Program-made: the position numbers and the translations under genes
Source: Glutamicibacter mishrai
Lineage (GTDB): Bacteria; Actinomycetota; Actinomycetes; Actinomycetales; Micrococcaceae
Assembly: GCF_012221945.1 (NCBI RefSeq)
Contig: NZ_CP032549.1
Location: forward strand, 2,232,001-2,296,000
Direction: 5' to 3'
DNA: 64,000 nt
The notes under the pieces: model-generated
Seen by the model: the letters and a program-made list of their open reading frames with translations, nothing else
The model's database searches: none
Told to the model about the DNA's origin: nothing
Shown here: piece by piece, positions 46,934 to 56,052 of the stretch
Numbering within the stretch: the first letter of the stretch is position 1
How the letters are laid out: every line of letters begins with the position of its first letter

Positions 46934-48544
46934 ATGCCCTTGGCACACGCAGAACGGCTTCCCCCGCTGTATGCGCCGGGACGCAGGATGCTGCTGGCGG
47001 GCCTGCTGGGCCTGGGCATTCTCGCCGGGCTGTTCTCGATCGCGGCCAGCTGGCTGATCGGGCAGCTGGCCGCCGGGTTCACGATGGCGGCGCTGTGCTC
47101 GGTGATCGGGCTGGTTCTCGGGTTTTTTGCCGCCAAGTACCTCGAACGGGTGCTGGCCGAGAAGCTGGGGCAGCACTATGTGGCGCAGCTGCGCCGCGGG
47201 CTGATCGCCCATGCGCTGCGCAGCGTGCGCGGCCCGTCGGCCGGGATCACCATCGCCCGCTCCACCAACGACCTATCCTCCATTCGAAACTGGATCGTGC
47301 AGGGCATGGTGCCCTTGGTGGCGGGCATTCCGCTGCTGCTGGTCAGCGGCATCGGACTGTGGCTGCTGCATCCCTTGCTGGCGGCGAGCCTGGGGGCGAC
47401 CCTGGTGATCGAAGCGGCACTCCTGCTGGGGCTCGCGGGCGGGACGTTCGCCAGCGCCAGGAGCCTGCGGCGGCAACGCGGATACCTGGCCGCCCGGATC
47501 TCCGACACCGTAGCGGCGCGGACCGCGATCACTTCCGGGGGCGGGGTTGACCGCGAAGTAGCGCGGGTGCAGGCGAGCGCGCAGAAGGTCATGGATGCTT
47601 CGGTGCAGCGCGCCCGCTATGCCGGTGCCCTGCGCGCTTCGGCCTTGGCGGTGCCATTGCTGGGGACCGCGCTGGCGGTCGGGGCATGTTCGGTGGCGGG
47701 GTTGCCCCATACCGCGGTCGCGACGGCACTGACCCTGATGGGGATCTGCGCCGGGAGCCTGGGCGAATGGGGCAAGGCGGTGGAGTACCGGCAGAACTAC
47801 AAGGCCGGACGCCAGATTCTCGCGCCGCTGCTGGCCCAGGAACAGCAGTGGTCAGGTGCCCAGCAGGCGCCGGCCAGCACCAGGAATGCCAAGGAGCTGA
47901 TGGGCCAGGGCTCGGCGGTGCGGATCCATCCGCAGCTTGATGGCGCAGAGGCCTTCCCGGTGCTGCGCGCCCAACCCGGCGAACGCATCCAGTTGCTCGG
48001 CGCGCCCGCTGCTTGCTCGGCCTTGCTGGCGGCCATTGCCACCGGAAGCTTCGCCCAGAGCGGCCAAGGGCAGGCGGGCGTGTGGATCGCCGAAGGGCGC
48101 AGTGAGGATTTGCCGTCCACCGAACGGCGCAAGCTGGTGGGCGCGGCGCTGGAATCCATGGTGCCCGAGCGAGGAACCTTGGGCCGTGCACTGCGCTACC
48201 GCCACCCCGGTTCCGCCATGGGCAAGGCGCTGGAATTGGCGCAGCGCTGCGGGCTGGATCTGCAGTCGCTGCCCGAGGCGGAGCAGAGCAGGCTGCGTCG
48301 CGGCGGCGAACCGCTGGACCGCGGCCAGCAGGCGGCCTTGCTGGTGGCCCGCGCCTTGCTGCGCGAACCACCGGTGCTGGTGCTCGATGAACTGCTCACC
48401 CGGTTGCCGGCCGACGGATACGCCTATGTTCTCGGGCGGTTGAACGGCTATCGGGGCGTGGTGGTCTACTCCGGGCAGCTGCCGGGGCTGCAGGCGACTA
48501 GCCAGTGGCGGGCGGCCGGGTTGCCAGCAGGCCGTCAACGGTGA
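46934..48544 (+). CDS. ABC-transporter-like protein with degenerate Walker A
   Basis: A 536-residue protein organised as a membrane domain plus an ABC ATPase domain: at least five hydrophobic segments in residues 20-275 and an ATPase-like part after residue 320. A signature-like RRGGEPLDRGQQAALLVARA and Walker B PVLVLDELL are present. In the Walker A place the sequence is LLGAPAACSALL, lacking the Gly-Lys-Ser/Thr needed for nucleotide binding. It may be a degenerate half-transporter, active only with a partner. The gene starts 2 bases after the P-loop gene. Confidence 0.75.
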   Translation: MPLAHAERLPPLYAPGRRMLLAGLLGLGILAGLFSIAASWLIGQLAAGFTMAALCSVIGLVLGFFAAKYLERVLAEKLGQHYVAQLRRGLIAHALRSVRGPSAGITIARSTNDLSSIRNWIVQGMVPLVAGIPLLLVSGIGLWLLHPLLAASLGATLVIEAALLLGLAGGTFASARSLRRQRGYLAARISDTVAARTAITSGGGVDREVARVQASAQKVMDASVQRARYAGALRASALAVPLLGTALAVGACSVAGLPHTAVATALTLMGICAGSLGEWGKAVEYRQNYKAGRQILAPLLAQEQQWSGAQQAPASTRNAKELMGQGSAVRIHPQLDGAEAFPVLRAQPGERIQLLGAPAACSALLAAIATGSFAQSGQGQAGVWIAEGRSEDLPSTERRKLVGAALESMVPERGTLGRALRYRHPGSAMGKALELAQRCGLDLQSLPEAEQSRLRRGGEPLDRGQQAALLVARALLREPPVLVLDELLTRLPADGYAYVLGRLNGYRGVVVYSGQLPGLQATSQWRAAGLPAGRQR

Positions 48545-49100
48545 GCATGACGGCGTTGATGACCTGATCGCGCGCCAGATCCTCGCGCCAGGTGGCCCGC
48601 ATCCGCGCGGTGAACAGGGCCGCGCCGAAAATGGTGGTGGCCACCGGCAGCTTGTCGGCCTCATCGAGGTGGGCCAGGCGTTCGAGCACCTGCAGGAGCA
48701 GATCGGTCACCCGGCTGTGCAGCGTCGTGGTCGTGGCGAGATCGGCATGCAGCTGCTCTTGCATCCACAGCTGGACAAAGGCCGGGTAGCTGGCCACGAA
48801 ATCCATGGCGAATTCCACCATATGCTTCAGCGCCGCATAGGGGTCGGGCCCGGCGGCCACGCGCGAGAGCTCGTCCATCAGCTTGTTCGCGCCAAAGTCG
48901 AGGATCTGGCTGATCAGCTGATCCTTGGAACCGTAGTTGTAGTAGACGGTGCCCTTGGATACGCCGGCCGCCGCGGCGATCTGGTCCACCGATACTGCCT
49001 CCGGAGCACGGTTGCCCAACAGCGTCATGGCGGCCTCGAAAAGCCGTTCCTTGGAATCGGTGGCGCGCACTCGCTGGCGCTGGCTGGCGGGGGTGGTCAT
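48498..49100 (-). CDS. TetR-family transcriptional regulator
   Basis: A 200-residue repressor with the TetR helix-turn-helix near the start (DSKERLFEAAMTLLGNRAPE, VSVDQIAAAAGVSKGTVYYN, then GSKDQL) and a C-terminal ligand domain. It is the last gene of the ABC-YhgE-TetR operon (ATGA overlap) and is likely to bind the 30-bp palindrome upstream of that operon, regulating itself. Its end overlaps the ABC-like gene on the other strand by 47 bp. Confidence 0.9.
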   Translation of the reverse strand: MTTPASQRQRVRATDSKERLFEAAMTLLGNRAPEAVSVDQIAAAAGVSKGTVYYNYGSKDQLISQILDFGANKLMDELSRVAAGPDPYAALKHMVEFAMDFVASYPAFVQLWMQEQLHADLATTTTLHSRVTDLLLQVLERLAHLDEADKLPVATTIFGAALFTARMRATWREDLARDQVINAVMLTVDGLLATRPPATG

Positions 49101-51427
49101 TCTTTCAGCTCCGGTTGCAGGGTCTTCAGGGTCCAGGTCTTATTCTTGCGCACCGCCAGCATGCTCAGCAGCAAACCGAGGACCGTGTAGGCCAGCAGGG
49201 AGCCGATGACCGTGGACATGACGCTCAGGTCGGCGCCGTAGACCAGGTGGCGCATGCCGAGCACGACATTGCCCATCGGCAGGATCTGGTGCAGGAACTG
49301 CAATGGCTCGGGCAGGGTCTGCCATGGGAAGGTTCCTCCGGCGGTGATCAGCTGCAGGACCATGAGTACCAGCACCAGGAACTTGCCGGCGGTGCCCAGC
49401 AGGGCGAAGAATCCCTGGATCAAGGCGCTGAAGCACAGTGCGGCGAGGACCAAGAGCAGCCAGGCCATCCATGGGTGCGCCGTGTTCAGGCCCAGGCCGA
49501 AGTGCACGGCCGAGTAGAGCAGGGTGGTTTGCACCACGGCGATCGCCGCGAAGGGCAGCCAGCCGCCGATCGAGATCTTCCAATTGCTGCCGTTGGAGAG
49601 CAGGGCGCGTTTGGTGATCGGGCGCATCACCTGGGTGAGGACCAAAACTCCTATATAGGTCGCCAGGGTCATGAAGAACGGTGCCAGTCCGGCGCCGTAG
49701 GACTGGGCAGCGGTCTGCTTGACGTTATCCAGGGCCACCGGGGAGCCGATCACGTCGGCCAGCTGGTCGCTGGTCTTCTCATCCGGGTTCGGGACTTCCT
49801 TGACGCCATCCTTCAGGCCGTCGGAGAGGTCGCCGGAGCCGTCTTCGAGCTGCTGCGCTCCATCGGAGAGGTCGCCCACGCCGTCGGAGAGCTGCACCAG
49901 GCCGCTGTGCAGCTGATCGCTGCCATCCACCAGGGAACCGGCTCCGTCATCCAGGGTCTTGGCACCGTCGGCGGCCTGGGAGGTGCCGGCCAGCGCCGAC
50001 TTCTCGCCGTCGGCCAGCTTCTGGGCACCGTCATCTGCGCTGTGCGCACCGGCGGCAAGCTTGGCCGAACCGTCGGCGGCCGTGGAAATGCCATCAACCA
50101 GGGCCGGTACCGCGGCATCCAGCTTTTTGGTGCCATCGGCCAGGGTGCCCAGGCCGCTGGCCAGCTGCTTATTGCCGTCGGCGACCTTTTCGGAACCGTC
50201 GGCCAGGGTGTGCAGCTGGGTCTGCAGTCCGGAGAGGCCTGAGTTCACCTGCTTGACCTTGGCATCCAGGGCGTCGGGCACGGAGGAGTTCTCGACGCTT
50301 TGGCTGATGGTGGCCTTGATAGTCTTGGCCTGTTCCTCGGTCAGCGTGCCGTCGGCGACCAGGGCATCCAGTTGGGCCTGGGAGTCGCTTTTGACCTTTT
50401 TCAGCTGCGCATCGGTGTCTGATTGCAGCTGGTTGATCACCGAGATGGCATCATCTGCGGTGCCGGCCAGCTGCGCGTTGCCGTCTGCGACTTGGCGCGA
50501 ACCGGTGGCCAGCTGATCGGCGGCGTTCTTGGCGCTGTGTGCTCCATCGTTGAGCTTGCCCACCGAGCCGGGCAGCGAGGAGGTCTGCGATTGCATTTTC
50601 TGCAGGCCGTCATTGAGCTTGTCGGCGCCGGTGGCCAGCTCTGAGGTGCCGTCGGCCAGCGCATTGGCGCCGGTGCTGAGTTTCTTCTGCCCTGCCAGCA
50701 GGTCATCCAGGCCGCCGGAAAGCTGCGTGGTGCCGTCCTTGAGCTGGACGGTGCCATCGCTCAGATCGCTGCTGCCGTCCACCAATTTGGTCGTGCCGTC
50801 GGCCAGGGTGACTACTCCATCGCCGAGGTTCAGGGTTCCGTCATAGAGCTTCTTGGCACCGTCGGCTGCATCGCCCATGGAGTCGTGGATATCCACAAAT
50901 CCGGCGATCATCGCCGAGGCGGTTTCGGTCCCGACCTCTTCGGAGACCGAATTGCGCACCTCGCCGGCCAAGGTGCGGGCGAAGTTGGAAACCATGAAGT
51001 TATTCGCGTCGTTCGTCAGCAGCTCGAGATTGGCCTGGTCGGCCTTCTTGAAGTCGCCGGGGGAGACCAGGGCTGCGGAGAAGTCGTCGGGCAGCACCAG
51101 TGCGAAGGCGTACTCGCCGCTGGCGACCGCGTCTTCGGCCTCTTGGCGGGAGTCCAGATGGGCCCAGCTGAAGGTGCCGTCCTCTTCGAGGTTCTTCACC
51201 ACGTCGTCGCCGACCTTGGTGTCCTTGCCGTCTTTTTCCGCTCCGTCATCGAGGTTGACCACCGCGGCGGTGACCTTGTCCAGGTTGCCCTGCGGGTCCC
51301 AGTTGGCGTACAGGTAGAGCGCGCCGTAGAGCAATGGCACGCAGGTCAAGGCGATCAGCGCCAGCTTCGGCAGGGTGCCTCGGGTCATGCGCTTGAGTTC
51401 GGAGAGCGCAAGTTGCAAAGTCGTCAT
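49097..51427 (-). CDS. YhgE/Pip family membrane protein
   Basis: A 776-residue protein with one transmembrane helix near the N-terminus (LALIALTCVPLLYGALYLYA), a long extracellular region, and five or six helices in the last 230 residues. The extracellular part is a regular heptad-like repeat of (L)-x-D/S-G units (LADGTTKLVDGSSDLSDGT), typical of Pip/YhgE proteins that form rod-like coiled structures and act in export or phage adsorption. It is coupled to the upstream ABC-like gene by TAATG. Confidence 0.9.
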   Translation of the reverse strand: MTTLQLALSELKRMTRGTLPKLALIALTCVPLLYGALYLYANWDPQGNLDKVTAAVVNLDDGAEKDGKDTKVGDDVVKNLEEDGTFSWAHLDSRQEAEDAVASGEYAFALVLPDDFSAALVSPGDFKKADQANLELLTNDANNFMVSNFARTLAGEVRNSVSEEVGTETASAMIAGFVDIHDSMGDAADGAKKLYDGTLNLGDGVVTLADGTTKLVDGSSDLSDGTVQLKDGTTQLSGGLDDLLAGQKKLSTGANALADGTSELATGADKLNDGLQKMQSQTSSLPGSVGKLNDGAHSAKNAADQLATGSRQVADGNAQLAGTADDAISVINQLQSDTDAQLKKVKSDSQAQLDALVADGTLTEEQAKTIKATISQSVENSSVPDALDAKVKQVNSGLSGLQTQLHTLADGSEKVADGNKQLASGLGTLADGTKKLDAAVPALVDGISTAADGSAKLAAGAHSADDGAQKLADGEKSALAGTSQAADGAKTLDDGAGSLVDGSDQLHSGLVQLSDGVGDLSDGAQQLEDGSGDLSDGLKDGVKEVPNPDEKTSDQLADVIGSPVALDNVKQTAAQSYGAGLAPFFMTLATYIGVLVLTQVMRPITKRALLSNGSNWKISIGGWLPFAAIAVVQTTLLYSAVHFGLGLNTAHPWMAWLLLVLAALCFSALIQGFFALLGTAGKFLVLVLMVLQLITAGGTFPWQTLPEPLQFLHQILPMGNVVLGMRHLVYGADLSVMSTVIGSLLAYTVLGLLLSMLAVRKNKTWTLKTLQPELKE

Positions 51428-52227
51428 TAGTTGTCCTTCGCTTCGCTGGATTCAGCGGCAGGTTCTTCGCTGGCCGGCTGGTCGATGACCGGCACTTGGC
51501 TTGTCGGCTCAGGCAGATCAAGGTCCAGTTCTTCTTGCACGAAGCCTTCGGAACTGGTCTCTTCGAGGGTTTCTTCCTCGATAGGATCAGCGATCTCCTC
51601 GGGTTGTTCAGGCAGCGAGCCGAGGTAGCTGACCGGCCCGTCCCAGTCGTAGGGAATATCGCTTACGATGGCCAGCACTGCGAATTCGCGAGGGGAAGAG
51701 GCAAACTCGATGAGCAGGTCCATCCACAACTCGTCGTGCAGATCGTGGCGGTCGGGGGAGTCGAGAACCAGTAATTCCACGTGCGGATTTTCGGCGGCCA
51801 GAAGCAACTGCAATTCCAGACGGCGTGCTGGGTCAATGGCATCGGCCCAGTCGGCGGCGACGTCATCAAAGCCATGTTCGCTGATCCACTTTTTGGCTCG
51901 TGGCTTGCGCCAAATAGGACCGGGGACCAAAGCGAGGTCCTCGCCAACCACGTCGCGGACCTTCATATGGGATTCTGGCTCGTTCACCTCAGGAGAATCG
52001 AGCAGCGCGCTGTGTCGGCGCAGGGTTTTCAGTGCGTCGGAATGGCCCCACGCTACTGCGCCTGAGGTGGGCTGCATGCGACCGCTCAGCGCAAGGGCCA
52101 AAGCGGTACGTGAAATCTGCGGGTCGGCGACTACCAGGTGCACTTCGCCTCGCTGCACACTCAGGGAAGTGGGCGGCACCAGCTGTTCGTGGCGGCCTTT
52201 GACGGTGACTGAATCTGCGATAAGCAC
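51427..52227 (-). CDS. ABC ATPase-like protein with degenerate P-loop
   Basis: A 266-residue protein. It resembles an ABC ATPase N-terminal half (SVQRGEVHLVVADPQ), with a Walker B-like LLVLDSPDR, but the Walker A place reads ADPQISRTALALALSG, without GK-S/T. The C-terminal 60 residues are acidic and Glu/Pro-rich (ETLEETSSEGFVQEEL). Probably an inactive or regulatory ATPase-like partner for the YhgE/Pip protein. First gene of the three-gene operon. Confidence 0.78.
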   Translation of the reverse strand: MLIADSVTVKGRHEQLVPPTSLSVQRGEVHLVVADPQISRTALALALSGRMQPTSGAVAWGHSDALKTLRRHSALLDSPEVNEPESHMKVRDVVGEDLALVPGPIWRKPRAKKWISEHGFDDVAADWADAIDPARRLELQLLLAAENPHVELLVLDSPDRHDLHDELWMDLLIEFASSPREFAVLAIVSDIPYDWDGPVSYLGSLPEQPEEIADPIEEETLEETSSEGFVQEELDLDLPEPTSQVPVIDQPASEEPAAESSEAKDN

Positions 52228-52236
52228 AATTACAGA

Positions 52237-52266
52237 CTAATTGAACTGACCGGTCAGTTCAATTAG
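52237..52266. promoter_or_regulatory. 30-bp perfect palindrome, TetR operator candidate
   Basis: The 15 bases 52237-52251 are the exact reverse complement of 52252-52266, centred on ACTGACC/GGTCAGT. It lies 10-39 bases upstream of the ABC-YhgE-TetR operon start codon. Length and symmetry suit a TetR dimer pair. It is the only such sequence nearby. Confidence 0.8.
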
Positions 52267-52448
52267 TGCGAATATTCCTTTAATCACCTCTAGACGTAAA
52301 CCGCTTGATGCCTTTGGATTGTTCTTGGGGCGTGTTGAAAACCGCGGTGCGAAGTTCATTAGTAGTTCATCGAACTTTGATTACCTCGAGCCCTCACCAC
52401 TTGTGGCGGCCTGGCCGTCACGCAACGATCATCACCTAAAGGGAAAAC

Positions 52449-54365
52449 ATGAGCAAGAGAAGAACTACTCGCATTGCAGCGGTTCTGCTCGGCGGCGCCG
52501 TGGCTGTATCCAGCTTCTCGGTGGCCCAAGCGGACACAGTCGAAATCACCCCCATCGAACAGGTGCAGGGCACCGGCAACAGCTCGCCATTGTCCGGCCA
52601 GCAGGTCACCGTGCAAGGCGTGGTCACCGGCGCCTATGCCGAGGGCGGGATCCGCGGTTTCTATGTGCAAAGCGAAGGCACCGGGGCGGAAGTTCCCACC
52701 GCAGGCAGCCCGGCAATTTTTGTTTATGCTCCTGACGAGGTCTCCTCGGTGCAGGTAGGCGACTTTGTCCAGGTCTCCGGCGCGGTCAGCGAATACTACG
52801 GGCTGACCCAGATCAAGGCCCAGGGTGTCCAGCAGCTAGCCGAGCCGGCCGAAAGCGTGAAGCCGTTGGCGATCTCCCTGCCTGGCGACGAGGCAGGACG
52901 CGAGCAGATCGAATCAATGCTCGTTGAGCCTCAAGGAGAGTTCACCGTCTCGGATAACTACTCGCTGAACCAGTACGGCGAATTGAGTCTGGCCCAGGGG
53001 ACTAGCTCGATCCTGCCTGGCGAGAAGCTTCTGCGCCAGCCGACCGATGTTTTTGCTCCCGGAAGCTCCCAGGCCAAAGCGCTCGCTGAAGAAAATGCGC
53101 AGCGTGCGCTCGTGGTCGATGATGGAGCCACGTTGAATTTCAGCACCGCCAAGAACACTTCCGTTGCCCTGCCTTATATCGATGCCGAGCAGCGAGTGAG
53201 CGTCGGTGCCAAGGCGAGCTTCACCGGCCCAATGATCCTGGACTACCGCTACGACCTGTGGCGTTTGCAGCCCCAGGGCCAAGTGATCGGCGCCCAGGAC
53301 TCCGACATCGCGCTGGACTTCGAGCAGATCAGCAACGAGGCTCCCGAAGAAGTCGGCGGCAACCTCAGTGTCGGCAGCTTCAACGTCTTGAACTATTTCA
53401 CTACCACCGGCGATCAGCTTGAGGGCTGCACCTATTACCGGGACCGTGAAGGCAACCCGCTGACCGTGAAGCAGGGCTGCGATGCCCGCGGCGCTGCCGA
53501 TGCGATCAGCTTCGAACGCCAGCAGTCCAAGATTGTTTCCGCGCTGAGCAAGTTCACCGCCGACGTGGTGGTCCTTGAGGAAATCGAAAACTCGGCACGC
53601 TTTGGACAGGATCGCGATGCAGCTCTGTCCCACCTGGTTGATCAGCTGAATGCCGCCGCTGGCAGCAAGGTGTGGAGCTTCGTCCCGAGCCCGGCAACCG
53701 TGCCGGCCGATGAAGATGTCATCCGCACCGCGATCATCTACCGCGGTAAGGCGGTGAAGCCGATTGATGAATCGGTCATCTTGCAGGATGCCGCATTTGA
53801 TAATGCCCGTGACCCGTTGGGCCAGGCTTTCCAGAAGGTCGGCGGAAACCAGAACACCCGCTTTGTCGTGGTGGCCAACCACTTCAAGTCTAAGGGATCC
53901 AACCCGAATGATGGTTCGGGCAATGCCGATTCTGGCGACGGCCAGGGCGCGTGGAATGCAGACCGTGTCGAGCAGGCCCAGGCATTGGTTCGATTCACTG
54001 AAGAGCTGAAGGTCTCGCGAAACACGCAAAAGGTCCTGCTGGCCGGTGACTTCAACTCCTATGCCGCTGAAGATCCGATTCGCGTTCTGACCGAGGCCGG
54101 GTTCACCGACATCGGTGCCAAGGCCGATTCCCAGAGCTACGTCTACGACGGGCTCAGCGGTTCATTGGACCACATTCTGGCCTCCCCTGAGCTAGCTGCA
54201 AAGGTCACTGGCCAAGACATCTGGAATATCAATGCGATCGAATCCGTGGGCTACGAGTACAGCCGGCACAACTACAACATCACCGATCTGTTCACCGCGA
54301 ACCAGTACCGCTCTTCGGATCACGATCCGCTGTTGGTTGGACTGGAACTGAATAAGAAGGGCTAG
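52449..54365 (+). CDS. Secreted nuclease of the ExeM/NucH family
   Basis: A 638-residue exported protein. Residues 1-29 are a signal peptide (basic start, LLGGAVAVSSFSVAQA). Residues 35-150 contain an OB-fold/LTD-like module (VTVQGVVTGAYAEGGIRGF). The catalytic endonuclease/exonuclease/phosphatase domain starts near 310 with LSVGSFNVLNYF, then VVLEEIENS, VVVANHFKSKGS, LLAGDFNSYAAEDP, SLDHILAS and SSDHDPLLVGLE, with the active-site Asp and His residues present. It probably digests extracellular DNA for nutrients. AAAGGG precedes the ATG. Confidence 0.9.
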   Translation: MSKRRTTRIAAVLLGGAVAVSSFSVAQADTVEITPIEQVQGTGNSSPLSGQQVTVQGVVTGAYAEGGIRGFYVQSEGTGAEVPTAGSPAIFVYAPDEVSSVQVGDFVQVSGAVSEYYGLTQIKAQGVQQLAEPAESVKPLAISLPGDEAGREQIESMLVEPQGEFTVSDNYSLNQYGELSLAQGTSSILPGEKLLRQPTDVFAPGSSQAKALAEENAQRALVVDDGATLNFSTAKNTSVALPYIDAEQRVSVGAKASFTGPMILDYRYDLWRLQPQGQVIGAQDSDIALDFEQISNEAPEEVGGNLSVGSFNVLNYFTTTGDQLEGCTYYRDREGNPLTVKQGCDARGAADAISFERQQSKIVSALSKFTADVVVLEEIENSARFGQDRDAALSHLVDQLNAAAGSKVWSFVPSPATVPADEDVIRTAIIYRGKAVKPIDESVILQDAAFDNARDPLGQAFQKVGGNQNTRFVVVANHFKSKGSNPNDGSGNADSGDGQGAWNADRVEQAQALVRFTEELKVSRNTQKVLLAGDFNSYAAEDPIRVLTEAGFTDIGAKADSQSYVYDGLSGSLDHILASPELAAKVTGQDIWNINAIESVGYEYSRHNYNITDLFTANQYRSSDHDPLLVGLELNKKG

Positions 54366-54376
54366 TTCCCGCTGGC

Positions 54377-54427
54377 AATAACAGCCAGGCATTCCTTCGC
54401 TGCTCGAAGGCATGCCTGGCTGTTATT
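54377..54427 (+). terminator. Terminator of the nuclease gene
   Basis: A 16-bp perfect outer stem (54377-54392 and 54412-54427) plus an inner CCTTCG/CGAAGG stem (54394-54399, 54405-54410), followed by a T run (TTTTTTT). Confidence 0.88.
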
Positions 54428-54494
54428 TTTTTGCCTGCAGAAGTTAGGGGTTGACAGGAAAGATCCATCGTGGAGAATTGTTGAAGACGTTTCG

Positions 54495-54508
54495 TGAGAG
54501 CGCTCACA
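54495..54508. promoter_or_regulatory. Upstream LacI-type operator
   Basis: TGAGAGCGCTCACA, a near palindrome, closely resembles the CebR box TGGGAGCGCTCCCA known from streptomycetes. It lies 87 bp before the second, perfect box, a distance that could allow looping. Confidence 0.65.
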
Positions 54509-54573
54509 AAATGGATAAGCGGAGCTGCTTTCATTGCCATGGCAAGCAGGGTTCAGGAATGGGCCCATTATTT

Positions 54574-54602
54574 TTGCCCAATTTTGAGAGCGCTCTCAAA
54601 AT
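54574..54602 (+). promoter_or_regulatory. Sugar-operon promoter with perfect LacI operator in its core
   Basis: TTGCCC (54574-54579), 17-bp spacer, and CAAAAT (54597-54602) form a plausible -35/-10 pair. The 20-bp perfect palindrome at 54582-54601, centred on GAGAGCGCTCTC, fills the spacer and part of the -10, so repressor binding would block the polymerase. Confidence 0.7.
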
Positions 54603-54648
54603 TTAGCAGTACCCACACTTGCACGAACTGAACTTGAATGGAGTCACC

Positions 54649-55980
54649 GTGAAATCTTCACGCACAACCCGGCTTGCCAAGGTAGTAGCACTGACCTCAA
54701 GCATCGCGCTGCTGGCTGCCGGATGCTCATCGGGAGCAAGCAAGGACGCTGCCCAGCCAGCCTCGGCCGATAACCCCGTCACCCTCACCGTCACCACCTT
54801 CGGCACTCAGGGACTGGACCCGCTGTACAAGCAGTACGAGAAGGAAAACCCAGGGGTCACCATTGAAGCCACCAACATCGACACCGGCGGCAACGCGCTG
54901 ACCGACTGGAAAACCAAACAGGCTGCAGGCGCCGGGTTGCCAGATGTGCAAGCTGTAGAAGAAGGCTGGCTCGGCCAGGTGATGACAGTGTCCGACAGCT
55001 TCACTGACCTGAACGAATACGGCGCCAGTGACATCTCCGGCGATTGGGTGGACTGGAAAGTCAAGCAGGCCACCGACGCTGACGGACGAACCATCGGCTA
55101 CGGCACCGACATCGGCCCGATGGGCCTGTGCTACAACAGCAAGCTCTTCAAGGCTGCCGGTTTGCCCAGCGATCGCGACAAGGTCGCCGAGCTCTTCGGC
55201 GGCGAAGACGCCACGTGGGATGACTTCTTCTCGGTGGGCGCAGACTACGTGAAGAAGACCGACAAGGCCTTCTACGACCAGTCCGGCTTCGTCTGGAACG
55301 CCATGGTGAACCAGCTTGACGAGGGCTACTACAAAGCCGATGGCACCTTGAACATCGACTCCAATGCCGAACTGCGCAAGCGCTGGGACCAGCTCTCGGA
55401 CGCCGCATCCAAGGGCTTGTCCTCCGGGCAGACCCAGTGGGACTGGGGCAAGGGTCAGGCCTTTGTCGATGGCTCCTTCGCCGTCATGCCTTGCCCCGGC
55501 TGGATGCTGGGCAACGTCAAGGGCCAAGTTGAAGGCGCCGGCGGCGACGCTTCCGATGGCTGGGACTTCGCCGATGTCTTCCCTGGCGGACCGGCCAACT
55601 GGGGCGGCGCATTCCTGACCGTGCCAAGCACCTCCAAGCACCCCGCTGAGGCTGCGAAGCTGGCCCAGTACCTGACCAACGCCACCTCCCAGGCCACCTC
55701 CTTCGAAGAGGCAGGCGCCTTCCCGAGCAACCTTGAAGCGCAGAAGTCCAAGGCAGTGACCGGCGAGAACGATCTGACCAAGTTCTTCAACGGCGCACCG
55801 ATCGGCGAGATCCTTGGCCACCGCGCCGAAGGAGTGAAGGCCCAGTACAAGGGCGCAGATGACTCGGTCATCCAGGAGCAGGTCTTCGGGCCGGCAACCA
55901 TCGCCATTGACAAGGGCACCGACGGGGAAGCTGCGTGGAACAGCGCACTGTCAACGCTGCAGGAACTGGAAATCAAGTAA
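54649..55980 (+). CDS. cebE: Sugar ABC transporter substrate-binding lipoprotein (CebE-like)
   Basis: A 443-residue lipoprotein from GTG 54649 (GGAG 54640-54643). The lipobox LLAAGC places the lipid-bound Cys at residue 26. The mature part has the solute-binding fold (VTLTVTTFGTQGLDPLYKQ, KQAAGAGLPDVQAVEEGWLG, SFAVMPCPGWMLGNV) of cellobiose/oligosaccharide binding proteins. First gene of an operon with two permeases and a beta-glucosidase; the CebR-like operators suggest cellobiose or beta-glucosides. The symbol is inferred from this context. Confidence 0.8.
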   Translation: MKSSRTTRLAKVVALTSSIALLAAGCSSGASKDAAQPASADNPVTLTVTTFGTQGLDPLYKQYEKENPGVTIEATNIDTGGNALTDWKTKQAAGAGLPDVQAVEEGWLGQVMTVSDSFTDLNEYGASDISGDWVDWKVKQATDADGRTIGYGTDIGPMGLCYNSKLFKAAGLPSDRDKVAELFGGEDATWDDFFSVGADYVKKTDKAFYDQSGFVWNAMVNQLDEGYYKADGTLNIDSNAELRKRWDQLSDAASKGLSSGQTQWDWGKGQAFVDGSFAVMPCPGWMLGNVKGQVEGAGGDASDGWDFADVFPGGPANWGGAFLTVPSTSKHPAEAAKLAQYLTNATSQATSFEEAGAFPSNLEAQKSKAVTGENDLTKFFNGAPIGEILGHRAEGVKAQYKGADDSVIQEQVFGPATIAIDKGTDGEAAWNSALSTLQELEIK

Positions 55981-56052
55981 ACGGATAGCCTCCACCGCCT
56001 TGTGAGGGGCCCGGCCCCGCACAAGGCGACTGCAGCAGAAAAGACGACACTG

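Noticed and set aside
49115..50242. A 375-residue plus-strand frame opposite the YhgE/Pip gene
   Set aside because: Its repeats mirror the DG repeats of the real gene on the other strand.
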